Positions 25,814 through 36,197 are shown, counted from the stretch's first letter. The stretch is DNA of 64,000 nt from Salicibibacter cibi (GCF_016495865.1 NZ_CP054706.1:1860001-1924000), one strand, 5' to 3'. Numbers and translations are program-made. The notes: generated by a model not told the origin, from the letters alone.

Positions 25814-28543
25814 TTAAGCTTTCGCTTCTGCCGCCAGTTTATCGCGAAGAACCATAGGCAAGATTCCACCGTGACGGTAGTAATCAATTTCCACCTCACT
25901 GTCGAAACGCACGACAGCTTCGAATGTTTTTGTGTTTCCATCGTGGTCCTCTGCTGTGACGGTTACGAGTTGCCGTGGCTTGACATTTTCGTCAATGTCT
26001 ACCCGGAACGTTTCTTCACCGGTTAAGCCTAGTTCGTCGGCGCTTTCGCCCTCTTTAAATTGAAGAGGCAAAACGCCCATTAGCGCAAGGTTGCTGCGGT
26101 GAATCCGTTCAAAACTTTTGGCGATAACCATTTTAATGCCCAGGAGCGTCGTTCCTTTGGCTGCCCAATCACGAGAACTTCCCATCCCGTAATCGTCACC
26201 TGCAAGCACGACGAGGCCGGTGTTATCTTTTTTATATTCCATCGCCGCATCATAGATTGGCATAACTTCACCGCTCGGCCAGTGCGTGGTAAAGCCGCCT
26301 TCTGTTCCAGGCGCTAACTTGTTGCGAATGCGGATGTTCGCGAACGTTCCCCGCATCATCACTTCATGATTTCCACGACGGGAACCGTAGGAGTTAAACT
26401 GTGCCGGCTTTAATCCTTTTGATTGCAAATACTTTCCTGCCGGGCTGTCTTTTGCAATCGAACCTGCCGGAGAAATATGGTCGGTTGTTACCGAATCTCC
26501 GAACTTGCCAATGGCCCGCATTCCGCTTAAGGTCTCAATCGCCTGAGGGTCTTTTGACAGATTTTCAAAGAACGGCGGATTCTGAATATACGTGGACGCC
26601 TCGTCCCAATCATAGAGAGTAGCATCATCCGATGATTGAAACGCGTTCCAACGCTCATTGTTGTCAAATACGTTGCTGTACTCTTCTTTAAAGAGTTCAG
26701 GTGACACATTATCTTGAATGAACGTTTGCACTTCAGACGTGCTTGGCCATAAGTCGTTGAAAAAGACATCGTTTCCGTCTTTGTCTTTCCCGAATGAATC
26801 TTTGCGAAGATCGACATTAACGGTTCCCGCGAGCGCATAAGCCACGACTAGCGGCGGGGAAGCCAAATAATTGGCACGCACGAGCGGATGAATTCTGCCT
26901 TCAAAGTTACGGTTCCCGCTTAGCACCGAGGAAACGAGCAAATCATTGTCTGCGATCGCTTGCTCCACTTCTTCCGGTAGTGGGCCGGTGTTGCCGATGC
27001 ACGTCGTACAACCATATCCAACGAGATTGAAACCGAGCTCGTCTAAAAACGGCATTAACCCTGAATCTTCAAGATAACGGGTGACAACTTTTGATCCGGG
27101 AGCGAGGGATGTTTTCACATACGCCGGAACATCCAGCCCTTTCTCAACCGCTTTTTTGGCCATTAAACCTGCACCGATCATCACGGACGGATTGGAGGTG
27201 TTCGTACAGCTCGTAATCGCCGCGATCGTTACGGCTCCGGTAGGGAGCGTGGACGTTTCGCCATTCGGATGCGTAATCTCCACTTGTTTGTCCAATTCAT
27301 CTCCATCAAGTCCAAAACCTTGATTGCCTTCCGGACCGGTAACGGCTTCTTTGAACGATTGTTGCATATCATTGAGTTCGATCAAGTCTTGTGGCCGTTT
27401 CGGACCGGCCAACGCCGGTTCAATATTGTCCAATTTCAAAGGAACCACTTCTGAATAGTTCGGCTCGATGGCATCCTCGCTGTAAAACAACCCATTTTCC
27501 TGGCAATAGGCTTTTACAAGCGCAATTTTCTCTTCGCTCCGTCCTGTCAGACGCATGTAATTCAAAGCTTCTTCATCGACCGGGAAAAATCCGCACGTTG
27601 CGCCGTATTCCGGTGCCATGTTGGAGATCGTGGCACGGTCAGCAAGCGACATGGATTTCAATCCGGGACCAAAAAATTCGACGAATTTGCCGACGACGTT
27701 TTTCGAACGCAACAGCTGGGTGACTTTCAATGCCAAGTCCGTTGCGGTCGCACCGTCAGGAAGGCTGCCTTCAAGCTTCACGCCAACCACTTCGGGAGCA
27801 GGAAAATAAGACGGTTGTTCCAACATGCCCGCTTCCGCTTCAATCCCGCCGACGCCCCATCCAAGGACTCCGAGACCGTTAATCATCGTCGTATGGGAGT
27901 CCGTGCCGACGAGCGTATCCGGATAGGCGACCTTTTCTCCTTGGTCATTTTCTTTTACGTGCACAACATTCGCCAAGTATTCCAAGTTCACCTGGTGAAC
28001 GATGCCGGTTGCCGGCGGAACAGCGCTGTAATTGTCAAACGCTTGGGTTGCCCAGCTTAAAAGCTTATAACGTTCTTCATTCCGCTCAAATTCGAGATTC
28101 ATATTCCGCATCAGTGAATCGTTTGTGCCGAACTGGTCCACTTGCACGGAGTGATCAACGACGAGGTCTGCCGGAATCGCCGGATCGATCGACGCCGGAT
28201 CGCCCCCTACGTCCTCCATCGCTTTTCGAAGCGAAGCAAGGTCCACGACCGCGGGAACCCCTGTAAAATCCTGAAGAATCACGCGGGATGGCTTAAACGG
28301 CACATCTTCGGTCCCGCCATCCTTCGTTCCCCAGTTGGCAAGGCTTTCCACGTGTTCCGAAGAAATCACTTTGCCGTCTTGTTGTCTCAGTAAAGATTCC
28401 AGTAATACTTTAATTGAATAAGGCAACTTGTTAATGTCGCCGATACCCGCTTTTTCCAAAGCGGCGAGGTCGTAATAATAGTAGGTTTCATTTCCTACAT
28501 TCAGCGTTTTTTTCGCCTGATACATGTCGTTGGTTTCTCCCAT
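25814..28543 (-). CDS. acnA: Aconitate hydratase (aconitase)
   Basis: TCA-cycle enzyme converting citrate to isocitrate through a [4Fe-4S] cluster; in Bacillus the apo form (CitB) also binds RNA. 909 residues, the usual AcnA length. Cluster cysteines are in [14 protein letters not shown] and [14 protein letters not shown]. Substrate-binding [15 protein letters not shown] and [16 protein letters not shown] are also intact. The ATG at 28543 is chosen because GGAGGGG lies 5 bases before it. Divergent from the yneK-like gene, as in B. subtilis. Confidence 0.95.
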   Translation of the reverse strand: MGETNDMYQAKKTLNVGNETYYYYDLAALEKAGIGDINKLPYSIKVLLESLLRQQDGKVISSEHVESLANWGTKDGGTEDVPFKPSRVILQDFTGVPAVVDLASLRKAMEDVGGDPASIDPAIPADLVVDHSVQVDQFGTNDSLMRNMNLEFERNEERYKLLSWATQAFDNYSAVPPATGIVHQVNLEYLANVVHVKENDQGEKVAYPDTLVGTDSHTTMINGLGVLGWGVGGIEAEAGMLEQPSYFPAPEVVGVKLEGSLPDGATATDLALKVTQLLRSKNVVGKFVEFFGPGLKSMSLADRATISNMAPEYGATCGFFPVDEEALNYMRLTGRSEEKIALVKAYCQENGLFYSEDAIEPNYSEVVPLKLDNIEPALAGPKRPQDLIELNDMQQSFKEAVTGPEGNQGFGLDGDELDKQVEITHPNGETSTLPTGAVTIAAITSCTNTSNPSVMIGAGLMAKKAVEKGLDVPAYVKTSLAPGSKVVTRYLEDSGLMPFLDELGFNLVGYGCTTCIGNTGPLPEEVEQAIADNDLLVSSVLSGNRNFEGRIHPLVRANYLASPPLVVAYALAGTVNVDLRKDSFGKDKDGNDVFFNDLWPSTSEVQTFIQDNVSPELFKEEYSNVFDNNERWNAFQSSDDATLYDWDEASTYIQNPPFFENLSKDPQAIETLSGMRAIGKFGDSVTTDHISPAGSIAKDSPAGKYLQSKGLKPAQFNSYGSRRGNHEVMMRGTFANIRIRNKLAPGTEGGFTTHWPSGEVMPIYDAAMEYKKDNTGLVVLAGDDYGMGSSRDWAAKGTTLLGIKMVIAKSFERIHRSNLALMGVLPLQFKEGESADELGLTGEETFRVDIDENVKPRQLVTVTAEDHDGNTKTFEAVVRFDSEVEIDYYRHGGILPMVLRDKLAAEAKA

Positions 28544-28696
28544 GTATACCCCTCCTCTGTCTCTATCATATAACAATCTGTTAAAAATGTCGAAGCAAAA
28601 CTAGCATCAAACCTCTCATGGGAGTTTGACAGTATTAAAAAAGCAAGGAGATGTGCTAAACTAGTCTTAAGAGTTTAGAACGTGGTGGTGAGCAAC

Positions 28697-29125
28697 GTGG
28701 GTACAGATATATTTATGTGGTTGATTGTCCTTTGGTCTGTGTTCATGATTGTGTTCATGTTTATCGGCGGCTTTTTCATGTTTCGGAAGTTCCTGAAACG
28801 CCTTCCGAAAGAAGATGGGAACTCCATTCTCGACTGGCAAGACTACTATCTTGAAAAAACCCGCCATCTTTGGACACGCGAGCAAAGCGATTTACTGGAA
28901 GAACTCGTCTCGCCCGTTCCTGAATTGTTCAGGGACATCGCCCGTGAAAAAATCGCGGGGAAGATCGGAGAGCTGGCGTTAGATGAGCACGCAAAACAAA
29001 TGAACGAAGACTTGATTATCCGCGGTTATATTTTGGCAACCCCGAAACGTGACCATAAATTTTTGCGAAAAAAACTGGATGAAAAAGAGATGGATTACAG
29101 CCAATATGAACAGCTGTTTGATTGA
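28697..29125 (+). CDS. yneK: YneK-like DUF2621 membrane protein
   Basis: About 142 residues with one N-terminal membrane segment (FMWLIVLWSVFMIVFMFIGG) and a soluble helical tail ending DYSQYEQLFD; matches the DUF2621 pattern of B. subtilis YneK, which also lies between ccdC and citB. Function unknown. The start is a GTG; three in-frame GTGs precede 28697 and the one used gives the family length. Confidence 0.75.
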   Translation: MGTDIFMWLIVLWSVFMIVFMFIGGFFMFRKFLKRLPKEDGNSILDWQDYYLEKTRHLWTREQSDLLEELVSPVPELFRDIAREKIAGKIGELALDEHAKQMNEDLIIRGYILATPKRDHKFLRKKLDEKEMDYSQYEQLFD

Positions 29126-29163
29126 AAAAACCGGGATTCCGTTTTGGGAATCACCGGTTTTTT
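29125..29163. terminator. Bidirectional terminator between yneK and ccdC
   Basis: AAAAAACCGGGATTCC and GGGAATCACCGGTTTTTT form a long stem with T-runs on both strands between two convergent genes. Confidence 0.88.
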
Positions 29164-29684
29164 CACGTTCTTTCTCTCATGGGCACGTCCATGATCGGGG
29201 TGTTGATTTCTTGTTGTTTCTTTTTGAACATAAAAAGCATGGCAATGCGCCACGGAAGAATCATCCCGTATGCAAGCAAGAAAAACATCCCAGCCAGTTG
29301 AGGGAGATGGATTTGTTCCCCGATGATGAGCTTGATAAGCACACGGACAAGGAGCAATCCCATCAATAAAAAAATAAACAATTTGGATCTTTTCATATAG
29401 ATATCGCCATTGTGTATTTCAAAGCGTGACGTGCGAATCAATAAATAAGAAGCTGCGGCACCGACCATCAGTGGCGCAATAATACGGGCAATGGGAAGAT
29501 GCGTGGGTTCATATAAAAACATCAAGAAACCGGTGCTCATCATGAGTGGCGGGATAATGATTTTTTTCACAGTTGCCGGTTTTTTGATGGCTTTCATTCG
29601 CACTATGATAGCGAACGTCCCCATCATGGCCGCGCCAATCGTTGTAAGTATAAAAAGTAATGTTGTCTCTGTTATATTGCCCAC
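29163..29684 (-). CDS. ccdC: CcdC-family membrane protein
   Basis: 173-residue protein with five or six membrane segments; the N-terminal region and RTSRFEIHNGDIYMKRSKLFI are typical of CcdC (YneJ). In B. subtilis ccdC lies with ccdA, needed for cytochrome c maturation, but those partner genes are absent here. The assigned start is a GTG that is part of the Shine-Dalgarno AAGGAGGTG itself; an in-frame ATA lies at ideal spacing, so the true start is uncertain. Confidence 0.8.
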   Translation of the reverse strand: MGNITETTLLFILTTIGAAMMGTFAIIVRMKAIKKPATVKKIIIPPLMMSTGFLMFLYEPTHLPIARIIAPLMVGAAASYLLIRTSRFEIHNGDIYMKRSKLFIFLLMGLLLVRVLIKLIIGEQIHLPQLAGMFFLLAYGMILPWRIAMLFMFKKKQQEINTPIMDVPMRERT

Positions 29685-29759
29685 CTCCTTCGTACAACTT
29701 AATCATACCTTTTTCAAGTAAGGTGATCAATATATGGCCGAAACGAGAAGTGACCAAAA

Positions 29760-29795
29760 ACAAAAACACCCCCAAATCCTAAAGAGGTGTTCCGT
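29760..29795 (-). terminator. Probable terminator of yneF
   Basis: On the minus strand AACACC and GGTGTT flank a 15-base loop and are followed by TTTGTTTTT. The stem is short. Confidence 0.5.
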
Positions 29796-29799
29796 GCGA

Positions 29800-30024
29800 T
29801 TATTTTTTTCCTTGTTCTTTTTGCATTGCTTTCATCATTTGATTGATCTTCTTTTGGGATGGATTCTGTCCCATTTGCATCATCATCACGCGCAGCATTT
29901 GTTCATTGATCGGCGGGTTTTTCTTCATATAATTAACCATTGTTTTTCGGGCAATGAAAAACCCTCCCACAAGACCTGCGAGCAAGGCTGCCATTGCGAT
30001 CAAAACAACCCAAATCGTACTCAT
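29800..30024 (-). CDS. yneF: YneF family protein (UPF0154)
   Basis: 74 residues: one N-terminal membrane helix ([20 protein letters not shown]) and a basic cytoplasmic part with [20 protein letters not shown], the UPF0154 signature. Widely conserved in Bacilli, function unknown. AGGAGG precedes the ATG. Position between sirA and ccdC is the same as in B. subtilis. Confidence 0.88.
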   Translation of the reverse strand: MSTIWVVLIAMAALLAGLVGGFFIARKTMVNYMKKNPPINEQMLRVMMMQMGQNPSQKKINQMMKAMQKEQGKK

Positions 30025-30133
30025 GCGGTTATTCCTCCTTACGTCGATCGTTCGGCACCGGATAGGTTTCGCTTAAGCAAACATCATCTATTATACCGTA
30101 TCGATCAAACGTTGAAAAGGGATCACGCATCAA

Positions 30134-30571
30134 TTAACCAAAAAGATGGGTATGCATTTTGATCGGTTTCAACCACCCATATCTTTCCCGCTCGACATCA
30201 CAAGCAAAAAAGTAAGGATCATACGCCTGTAATTGATCAAACCATGGCCATTCGTCCTCCATATGAAGGGTGCTCCAAATTTGCACTCTTCTTTCAGCGA
30301 GCATTAATTTTACTTTTTCGCTCCCTTCCAAATAATAGATGAGACCATCATCTCTTCCCTGCGGAAAAGGAGTTATTTGCGCGGAAGAAAGCCATTCCCC
30401 CAAATGATGAATCGAAATCGGCTGACAAATATAATCGACTTGTTTTTGGACTTCATGGCGAAGGGAAGGTACTGTCTCATACTCTTTAAAAAGTTGAAAG
30501 AGTTTGTTTTCCAATTGGATAAATTGCCGGGCGATTCCCGGCTTTAGAAGATAGATGTCATATCGGTGCAC
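30134..30571 (-). CDS. sirA: Sporulation inhibitor of replication SirA
   Basis: 145-residue protein with the YneE/SirA pattern HRYDIYLLKPGIARQF, FKEYE, VDYICQPI and DPYFFACDVERERYGWLKPI. SirA binds DnaA at the onset of sporulation and blocks new replication rounds. GTG start with AAAGGAGG 8 bases upstream; an ATG 2 bases before it is in another frame. The position between tkt and yneF supports the call and the spore-forming nature of the host. Confidence 0.85.
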   Translation of the reverse strand: MHRYDIYLLKPGIARQFIQLENKLFQLFKEYETVPSLRHEVQKQVDYICQPISIHHLGEWLSSAQITPFPQGRDDGLIYYLEGSEKVKLMLAERRVQIWSTLHMEDEWPWFDQLQAYDPYFFACDVERERYGWLKPIKMHTHLFG

Positions 30572-30700
30572 ATGCTCGCCCTCCTTTAGATGTCCTTCCC
30601 ATTATTTTAATGCCTGTCCGCAAAATAATATGTCAACATTTGTATGATAAAACCCGGTAATGATCGACAATTTTTTTGTCCCGATAACATTCTTTCGCAC

Positions 30701-30732
30701 AAAAGGTGCCCTGGCGTTTATCCAGGACACCT
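30701..30732 (-). terminator. Terminator of tkt
   Basis: AAGGTGTCCTGG and CCAGGGCACCTTTT (minus strand) pair with one mismatch around a 7-base loop; short T-run follows. Confidence 0.7.
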
Positions 30733-30746
30733 TCCCAGGGCGCTGC

Positions 30747-32744
30747 TTACTGTTCCAGTAAGGTCTTCACTTCATTTACAATAGTTTCTTCGTGAAATCC
30801 GAAAGCTTCCATCACAACGTTGCCGGGAGCTGAAGCTCCGAATTGATCGATGCCGATCGTCTTGCCGTTCGCTCCGGCATAACGTTCCCAACCGAACGTA
30901 GCCGCCGCTTCCAGTGTCACCGTTGGAATAGCAGTGTCGATGACCGATTGCCGATAAGCTTCCGATTGCTTTTCAAAAAGATCCCGGCTCGGCATACTGA
31001 TGACACGAACGGCAATGCCTTGTTCGGAGAGTTTCTCCTTTACTCCCATAGCGAGTGCAACTTCCGATCCTGTCGCGACAATCGCCGCCGCCGGCCGATC
31101 GGCATCCGCCAAAATATAAGCGCCTTTTTTCACGTTTTCATACGTGCGCGCCGGATCCGTCATCGTTGGAAGCCCTTGTCGCGTTAATACGAGGGCGGTC
31201 GGATGATCTTTTGCTTCCAGCGACAGCCGCCAAGCTGCAACGGTTTCATTCCCATCCGCCGGCCGGATAACGGAAAGGTTCGGCACCGCACGCAACGATG
31301 GCAACTGCTCAATCGGTTCATGGGTCGGTCCGTCTTCGCCGACCGCAATGCTGTCATGGGTAAAAACATAGGTAACGGGAACACCCATTAACGCTGACAA
31401 GCGAACGGCCGGCCGCATATAATCGGAAAAGACGAGAAAGGTTGCTCCATACGCGTGCAAGCCTCCGTGTAAGGCAATGCCGTTTAACGCTGACGCGGTG
31501 GCAAATTCCCTCACCCCAAACCAGACATTACGGCCTTCACGGTTGTCCTTCGTAAAATCTTCATACGCGTCCATCAATGTATTATTGGAAGAGGCGAGGT
31601 CGGCAGAACCACCGAACAGCCCGTCCACTTGAGACGAAATCGCCTGAATTGTTGCCCCTGAAGCTTTTCGGGTGGCAAGTGTATCTTCTCCGGCAACGTA
31701 ACTCGGCAACGTTTGCAACTGATCCGTTTGCCAATCACGGTCAAACGCGCGCCTGAGTTCTTCGGCTTTTTCCGGAAATGCCTTGCTGTACCCCTCAAAT
31801 GTTTTCATCCATTGTTGATACCCATCGACGGCTTCGTCTTGTTTCTTTTCAAAATAAGCACGAACATCATCGGGAATATGGAACGGTTCGTGATCCCATT
31901 CATATGCTTCTTTTACGAGCGTGGCTTCTTCATCTCCAAGCGGCTTCCCGTGTGCTTCATTTGTGCCTGCACGGTTTGGCGAACCAAAACCAATAACGGT
32001 TTTTACTTCGATAAAACTCGGACGGGGATCTTCTTTCGCCTCTTTAATCGCGCGGTCAATAGCCTCAACATCATTACCGTCTTCGATAAAGATCGTGTGC
32101 CAGCCATACGCTTCATACCGCTTGCAAACATCCTCCGAAAACGCGCGATTCAAATCGCCGTCGAGGGAAATATCATTGGAATCGTAAAGCACAATCAACC
32201 GTCCCAATTGCTGGTGGCCGGCTAAAGAAGCGGATTCCGAAGCGACGCCTTCCATGACATCCCCATCACTGCAAATCACATACGTATAGTGGTTGAATAA
32301 TTCATATCCTTCCCGGTTGTACGTTGCGGCAAGATGGGCTTCTGCCATTGCCATCCCTACCGACATGGCAATGCCTTGTCCGAGAGGGCCGGTCGTCGCA
32401 TCTACCCCCGCCGTATGTCCGTATTCTGGATGGCCGGGTGTTTTGCTCCCCATTTGCCGGAAGTTTTTCAACTCTCCGAGACTCAAGTCGTATCCGCTTA
32501 AATGAAGCAAACTGTACAGCAACATGGAGCCGTGGCCTGCGGATAAGACAAAACGGTCCCGATCCCACCAACCAGGTTTCGTCGGGTTATGTTTGAGATG
32601 CCTCGTCCATAATGCAAAGGCCATCGGCGCTGCACCCATGGGCAACCCCGGGTGGCCTGCATTTGCTCGATTGACGCTGTCGATGGACAATGTCCGTATC
32701 GTATTAATGGCGCGTTTTTCTATGTTTGAAGTCAATGTTTCCAT
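30747..32744 (-). CDS. tkt: Transketolase
   Basis: Thiamine-diphosphate enzyme of the non-oxidative pentose phosphate pathway moving two-carbon units between sugars. 665 residues. The ThDP motif is [14 protein letters not shown] to LYDSNDISL; active-site His residues are in [10 protein letters not shown] and [17 protein letters not shown], and the catalytic Glu is in [22 protein letters not shown] precedes the ATG. Its place beside sirA and ynzC is conserved in Bacillus. Confidence 0.95.
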   Translation of the reverse strand: METLTSNIEKRAINTIRTLSIDSVNRANAGHPGLPMGAAPMAFALWTRHLKHNPTKPGWWDRDRFVLSAGHGSMLLYSLLHLSGYDLSLGELKNFRQMGSKTPGHPEYGHTAGVDATTGPLGQGIAMSVGMAMAEAHLAATYNREGYELFNHYTYVICSDGDVMEGVASESASLAGHQQLGRLIVLYDSNDISLDGDLNRAFSEDVCKRYEAYGWHTIFIEDGNDVEAIDRAIKEAKEDPRPSFIEVKTVIGFGSPNRAGTNEAHGKPLGDEEATLVKEAYEWDHEPFHIPDDVRAYFEKKQDEAVDGYQQWMKTFEGYSKAFPEKAEELRRAFDRDWQTDQLQTLPSYVAGEDTLATRKASGATIQAISSQVDGLFGGSADLASSNNTLMDAYEDFTKDNREGRNVWFGVREFATASALNGIALHGGLHAYGATFLVFSDYMRPAVRLSALMGVPVTYVFTHDSIAVGEDGPTHEPIEQLPSLRAVPNLSVIRPADGNETVAAWRLSLEAKDHPTALVLTRQGLPTMTDPARTYENVKKGAYILADADRPAAAIVATGSEVALAMGVKEKLSEQGIAVRVISMPSRDLFEKQSEAYRQSVIDTAIPTVTLEAAATFGWERYAGANGKTIGIDQFGASAPGNVVMEAFGFHEETIVNEVKTLLEQ

Positions 32745-32820
32745 CCTTCCCTTTATGAATTGTCTCTATTGTTATGATATATGGTTTCTAAAAGTAAAAC
32801 AAGAATATCTTTCATCCTTT

Positions 32821-32924
32821 TTAGAAAACCGGGCGTTTCGCCAAGCTTTTATGACGAAAGCTTTCGTCCAATTTATGCAGGCAAGAAAATTTGAGTTATA
32901 TTTTCTTATCTGCTAAGAAAAAAA
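32821..32924. repeat. Family-2 double stem-loop repeat, copy 3 (intact, diverged)
   Basis: Starts TTAGAAAACC, hairpin 1 CGTTTCGCCA...TGACGAAAG, empty site TATGCA, hairpin 2 GCAAGAAAAT/ATTTTCTTATC. It directly precedes the ynzC terminator hairpin. Confidence 0.6.
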
Positions 32925-32961
32925 GCGGCGCATCACTTTGACGAGCGATGCACCGCTTTTT
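32921..32961 (-). terminator. Terminator of ynzC
   Basis: On the minus strand AAAGCGGTGCATC and GATGCGCCGCTTT pair with one mismatch and are followed by TTTTCTTAG. Confidence 0.8.
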
Positions 32962-32965
32962 ATCG

Positions 32966-33199
32966 TTAGTAAGAACGGCGGTTGCCTTTTGCACTGCGTA
33001 ATTTTTCCGGGGTTACTTCGTTTCCGTTCTCATCGACGACGGATACATTTTGAATCTGCTGTTTAAAAGAGGTCCTGAAATTCTGTAGATATTCTTCCCG
33101 CAAGCCTTTTTGCTCGTCTTCCTCATCTGCAGTCAACCCCGTCGTTTTCTGTCGTTTGGCTAATTCATTAATACGGTCAAGCTTTTCATCGGATATCAA
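32966..33199 (-). CDS. ynzC: YnzC/UPF0291 (DUF896) protein
   Basis: 77-residue soluble helical-hairpin protein starting with TTG: SDEKLDRINELAKRQKTTGL, TADEEDEQKGLREEYLQNFR. This is the DUF896 pattern of YnzC, in B. subtilis part of the SOS-induced yneA-yneB-ynzC operon. GGGGGAG precedes the TTG. Here the yneB recombinase gene is missing between it and the yneA-like gene. Confidence 0.88.
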   Translation of the reverse strand: MISDEKLDRINELAKRQKTTGLTADEEDEQKGLREEYLQNFRTSFKQQIQNVSVVDENGNEVTPEKLRSAKGNRRSY

Positions 33200-33362
33200 T
33201 GAAGCTCCCCCTTATAGAATCATGAATGATGCTTAACGACACTATAACGTTCATGCCCGCAAGAAATCAACAGGCAACAGTTCATATTATAACCTAAATG
33301 AATGGCTGAATATAAATAGTCCCTGATATGCTTTCTTTTTCGTCCCCATTCTTTTATTCCCT

Positions 33363-33551
33363 CTACCAATCCGTATGTTCAACCGGTGTTGGCACAAGTG
33401 CTGTTGTTTGAGGATGCCCTTCCGCTTCCGCCTCACTTGTCCCAATCGAGTGATCGGCAACCAACGTCATAATGATGATAGAAAGGGCGAATAAAAACAA
33501 TAACATGCGTTCTTGTCCTTTTCCGCGTTCTTTTCCAACTTGTTGGTTCAT
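33363..33551 (-). CDS. YneA-like SOS-linked small membrane protein
   Basis: 62 residues: basic start MNQQVGKERGKGQERM, one membrane helix (LLFLFALSIIIMTLVA), short exported tail. It occupies the place of yneA, the SOS cell-division inhibitor divergent from lexA, but lacks the LysM domain of B. subtilis YneA. Control by LexA is likely because LexA-like boxes fill the shared promoter region. Role as a division inhibitor is inference from position and topology. Confidence 0.6.
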   Translation of the reverse strand: MNQQVGKERGKGQERMLLFLFALSIIIMTLVADHSIGTSEAEAEGHPQTTALVPTPVEHTDW

Positions 33552-33566
33552 TATAAGAAAACCTCC

Positions 33567-33652
33567 GAAACGTTTGTTCTATTTATTAGTATAGCAGAAC
33601 TATCGTTCGTGTCAAGCATTTTAAGGAACTAATGTTTGCAAACGTTTGTTTT
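33567..33652. promoter_or_regulatory. Cluster of LexA operator-like sites
   Basis: Four sites fit the Gram-positive LexA box CGAACRNRYGTTYC to different degrees: GAAACGTTTGTTCT (33567-33580), AGAACTATCGTTCG (33596-33609, best, with intact GAAC-N4-GTTC), GGAACTAATGTTTG (33625-33638) and CAAACGTTTGTTTT (33639-33652). They lie between lexA and the divergent yneA-like gene, so they should give autoregulation and SOS control of both. Confidence 0.75.
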
Positions 33653-33695
33653 ATATGATAAGCTATAAAAAATAAATATTAACGAGGTGAATGAA

Positions 33696-34328
33696 ATGAA
33701 AAAGCTTTCGCAACGACAAGAAACGATCCTTGCATTTATTAAAGACAATGTAAAAAAGAAAGGATATCCGCCTTCAGTAAGAGAAATTGGGGAAGCGGTC
33801 GATCTTGCCTCGAGCTCAACCGTTCACGGCCACTTGGCCCGATTGGAAAAGAAAGGGTATATTCGTAGAGACCCGACCAAGCCAAGAGCGATTGAAGTCC
33901 TTCATCTGGATGAACAAGGAAACGAAATTTCCGAAGCAGACAAGCCGGCAAGTGCTTATGTTCCTTTAATCGGAAAAGTAACCGCAGGCGTTCCCATTAC
34001 AGCCGTCGAAAATGTAGAGAGCTATATGCCGTTGCCCGACGATTTTGTCGGAATTGACCAGGTATTCATGCTCACCATTGAAGGAGACAGCATGATTGAC
34101 GCAGGAATTCTTGATGGTGACCAGGTGATTGTGCGCCAACAACCGACCGCAAATAACGGTGATATTATCGTAGCGATGACGGATGAACAAGAAGCAACCG
34201 TCAAACGCTTTTATAATGAAGGGAACCACATCCGATTGCAGCCGGAAAACCAAGCGTTGGAACCGATCATTCTTGACAATTGCCAAGTGCTTGGAAAAGT
34301 AAGCGGTGTCTTTCGTACGATCTCGTGA
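33696..34328 (+). CDS. lexA: LexA repressor
   Basis: SOS master repressor with self-cleaving protease domain. N-terminal winged helix ([45 protein letters not shown]). Cleavage site Ala-Gly in KVTAGVPI, catalytic Ser in EGDSMIDAG and Lys in [10 protein letters not shown]. The ATG at 33696 has GAGGTG 6 bases before it; the GTG at 33687 overlaps that site. Autoregulated through the boxes upstream. Confidence 0.95.
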   Translation: MKKLSQRQETILAFIKDNVKKKGYPPSVREIGEAVDLASSSTVHGHLARLEKKGYIRRDPTKPRAIEVLHLDEQGNEISEADKPASAYVPLIGKVTAGVPITAVENVESYMPLPDDFVGIDQVFMLTIEGDSMIDAGILDGDQVIVRQQPTANNGDIIVAMTDEQEATVKRFYNEGNHIRLQPENQALEPIILDNCQVLGKVSGVFRTIS

Positions 34329-34477
34329 AAAAATTGCAAACCTAAGAGGGCGGGAAGATCAAACGTTTCCTTCCCTTCCCAATTTCAGGGTTTAAGTTGA
34401 CATAATAATATTATTGGAACTTAATTCCGTTTCTGTTTTACTATATGCACATCGCATATCTGTTTAGAACGGCTTGA

Positions 34478-34606
34478 TTATTTTTTCTTCCCGTTTCGGT
34501 TTTTCTTTTTGCGATAATGCCCTGCTGTGATCAGTACAGCGAGAATCAACAGCCCGGGCATGGAAGCCGCGATCGCTAAAAAAAGACCAATTTCCAACAC
34601 ACCCAT
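34478..34606 (-). CDS. Possible small single-span membrane protein
   Basis: 42-residue frame MGVLEIGLFLAIAASMPGL to a Lys-rich tail KKKNRNGKKK: one membrane helix plus a basic cytoplasmic end. GAGGTG is adjacent to the ATG and better spaced for the following GTG or TTG codons. Its ATG overlaps the stop of a dubious 77-residue frame. No family is recognised. Confidence 0.4.
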   Translation of the reverse strand: MGVLEIGLFLAIAASMPGLLILAVLITAGHYRKKKNRNGKKK

Positions 34607-34860
34607 CACCTCGCGATCTTTGCCAATATGGTATGTATAAACGAGCGCGAGGTGATGCGACGAATGATTAGATTGGCACGTTGTTGATGAGACTCCGAAT
34701 GATGGATTGGTTCGGCGTAATGGTCGTCATGAAGGGGTCCATGAAGACCGAAATAACGTTCGGAGCTTCGATTGAGTAACCATGAGGTGTCCATGGAGCC
34801 CGAACGGAAATATGCGGTCTCCACTCTCGCTCTAATCAAAGAACCTTTTCCACGAAAATA

Positions 34861-34890
34861 ACCCCCGAGCTGATTTCGCTCGAGGGTACC
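34861..34890 (-). terminator. Terminator of the MBL-fold hydrolase gene
   Basis: On the minus strand ACCCTCGAGC and GCTCGGGGGT pair with one mismatch and are followed by TATTTT. Confidence 0.7.
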
Positions 34891-34922
34891 TTTACACGCG
34901 CAACGTGCAGGGAATTTTTTTG

Positions 34923-35717
34923 TTATTCATTCTCCAGAATCGAAGAGACAATATGCAAAGAGTCCCATTCTCCCCCGGAGACGCTTATAATCGGATACTT
35001 TTTCGGATAAAAATTGTCTCTAATCTCCTCAACGGAAAGCCCTTCTTTGTGAAGATGTTTTACCTCTTCGGAAAGGTTCTCAAGGTGATCCAGTTTTTGC
35101 TTTAACATCTCTTTCCCGTTTTCTACATATCCGGCATGACCACAAAATAACGATTCAAAATCATAAGCGAGCAATGTTCGGATGGAATCCATCGTTTGCG
35201 GAATGGATTCGCTGCTCATAATGACCTTCGGTTTCGGTGAGACAAATAAATCCCCTGAAAATAGCGTACCGTTTTCTTCATCGAAAAGCGCGACATGATC
35301 ATCGGCATGACCCGGTGTATAAATAACTTTCCATTCCCGATTTCGAGATTGGATCGTACCATCGAGTAGCGTGGCCTGAAACCCTTCCCGCTTCCCCCAA
35401 GTCATCTGACGATACTCCGGATAGGGCGAATCTTGGGCACATATACCAATCCCTTTCGGATGAACATGAATAGGCACTTCAAAGTTTCGCTGCAACCACG
35501 GCGCTGTTCCGGAATGATCTTCATGGCTATGGGTAAGGGATACAAAATCAATCGAATGCGCTTCATAAAAAGGAATAAGTTCAGACTCCATGCGCGGTGG
35601 TCCGGTATCGACTAACATCCCGTCAACCAAAAAGGCATAGACGATATTTGTTTTTTCCCCTCCGAGAACAACATCCATTTTTACACAAGTCACATCTTCT
35701 TTTTCGTATACTTGCAT
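34923..35717 (-). CDS. MBL-fold metallo-hydrolase
   Basis: 264-residue metallo-beta-lactamase-fold hydrolase. Metal-binding THSHEDHSG, YTPGHADDH, FSGDLFV and CGHAGY give the full set of His/Asp ligands. A C-terminal helical region (about 200-264) resembles the substrate-recognition part of glyoxalase II or RNase-like members. Substrate unknown. AAAGGAGAGG lies before the start. It forms a unit with the hotdog thioesterase gene upstream. Confidence 0.82.
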   Translation of the reverse strand: MQVYEKEDVTCVKMDVVLGGEKTNIVYAFLVDGMLVDTGPPRMESELIPFYEAHSIDFVSLTHSHEDHSGTAPWLQRNFEVPIHVHPKGIGICAQDSPYPEYRQMTWGKREGFQATLLDGTIQSRNREWKVIYTPGHADDHVALFDEENGTLFSGDLFVSPKPKVIMSSESIPQTMDSIRTLLAYDFESLFCGHAGYVENGKEMLKQKLDHLENLSEEVKHLHKEGLSVEEIRDNFYPKKYPIISVSGGEWDSLHIVSSILENE

Positions 35718-35744
35718 CACAGTTGCACTCCTCTCCTTTTTTTA

Positions 35745-36197
35745 TTATTTTGAAACAACTGCCATCGTACAACGAGCGACACAGATCAACTTTTCATTTT
35801 CATCGGTTATTTGAATATCCCAAACCATAGTCGTGCGTCCTTTATGAAAAGGCGTAGCGGTTGCCGTAACAACGCCGTCGGTTTTACTGCGAATATGGTT
35901 TGCATTAATCTCCATTCCTACCGGATTGAATTTTTGCGGATCTATATTCATTGCCGTCGCCATCGTTGCCGCCGTTTCCGCCAACGCAACCGATGCCCCG
36001 CCGTGCAGAATACCGGCCGGTTGCCTCGTCTTAGATCCCACGGGCATCGTCATGATCAAACGGTTGGAACTGAGTTCCACATACTCCATTTCTAGTTCGC
36101 CAACAAGGGAATCTTTACCCCGCGTTCGCATTTCTTCGGCAAAAGCTTCCTTATCATCCACATCATACAAATCCAATACATCTTGAGAAACAATCAT
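35745..36197 (-). CDS. PaaI/MenI-type hotdog thioesterase
   Basis: 150-residue hotdog-fold acyl-CoA thioesterase. Signature QPAGILHGGASVALAETAAT holds the active-site HGG and catalytic acid; VGMEINANHIRSKTDG is the second conserved block. Relatives hydrolyse phenylacetyl- or dihydroxynaphthoyl-CoA. GGAGCGG precedes the ATG. The gap to the MBL gene is 27 bases, so co-transcription is likely. Confidence 0.8.
   Translation of the reverse strand: MIVSQDVLDLYDVDDKEAFAEEMRTRGKDSLVGELEMEYVELSSNRLIMTMPVGSKTRQPAGILHGGASVALAETAATMATAMNIDPQKFNPVGMEINANHIRSKTDGVVTATATPFHKGRTTMVWDIQITDENEKLICVARCTMAVVSK

Noticed and set aside
34606..34839. 77-residue minus-strand ORF whose TGA overlaps the ATG of the possible small membrane protein
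   Set aside because: The overlap hints at coupling, but the His/Arg/Ser-rich composition is unlike neighbouring genes and no good ribosome site is seen.
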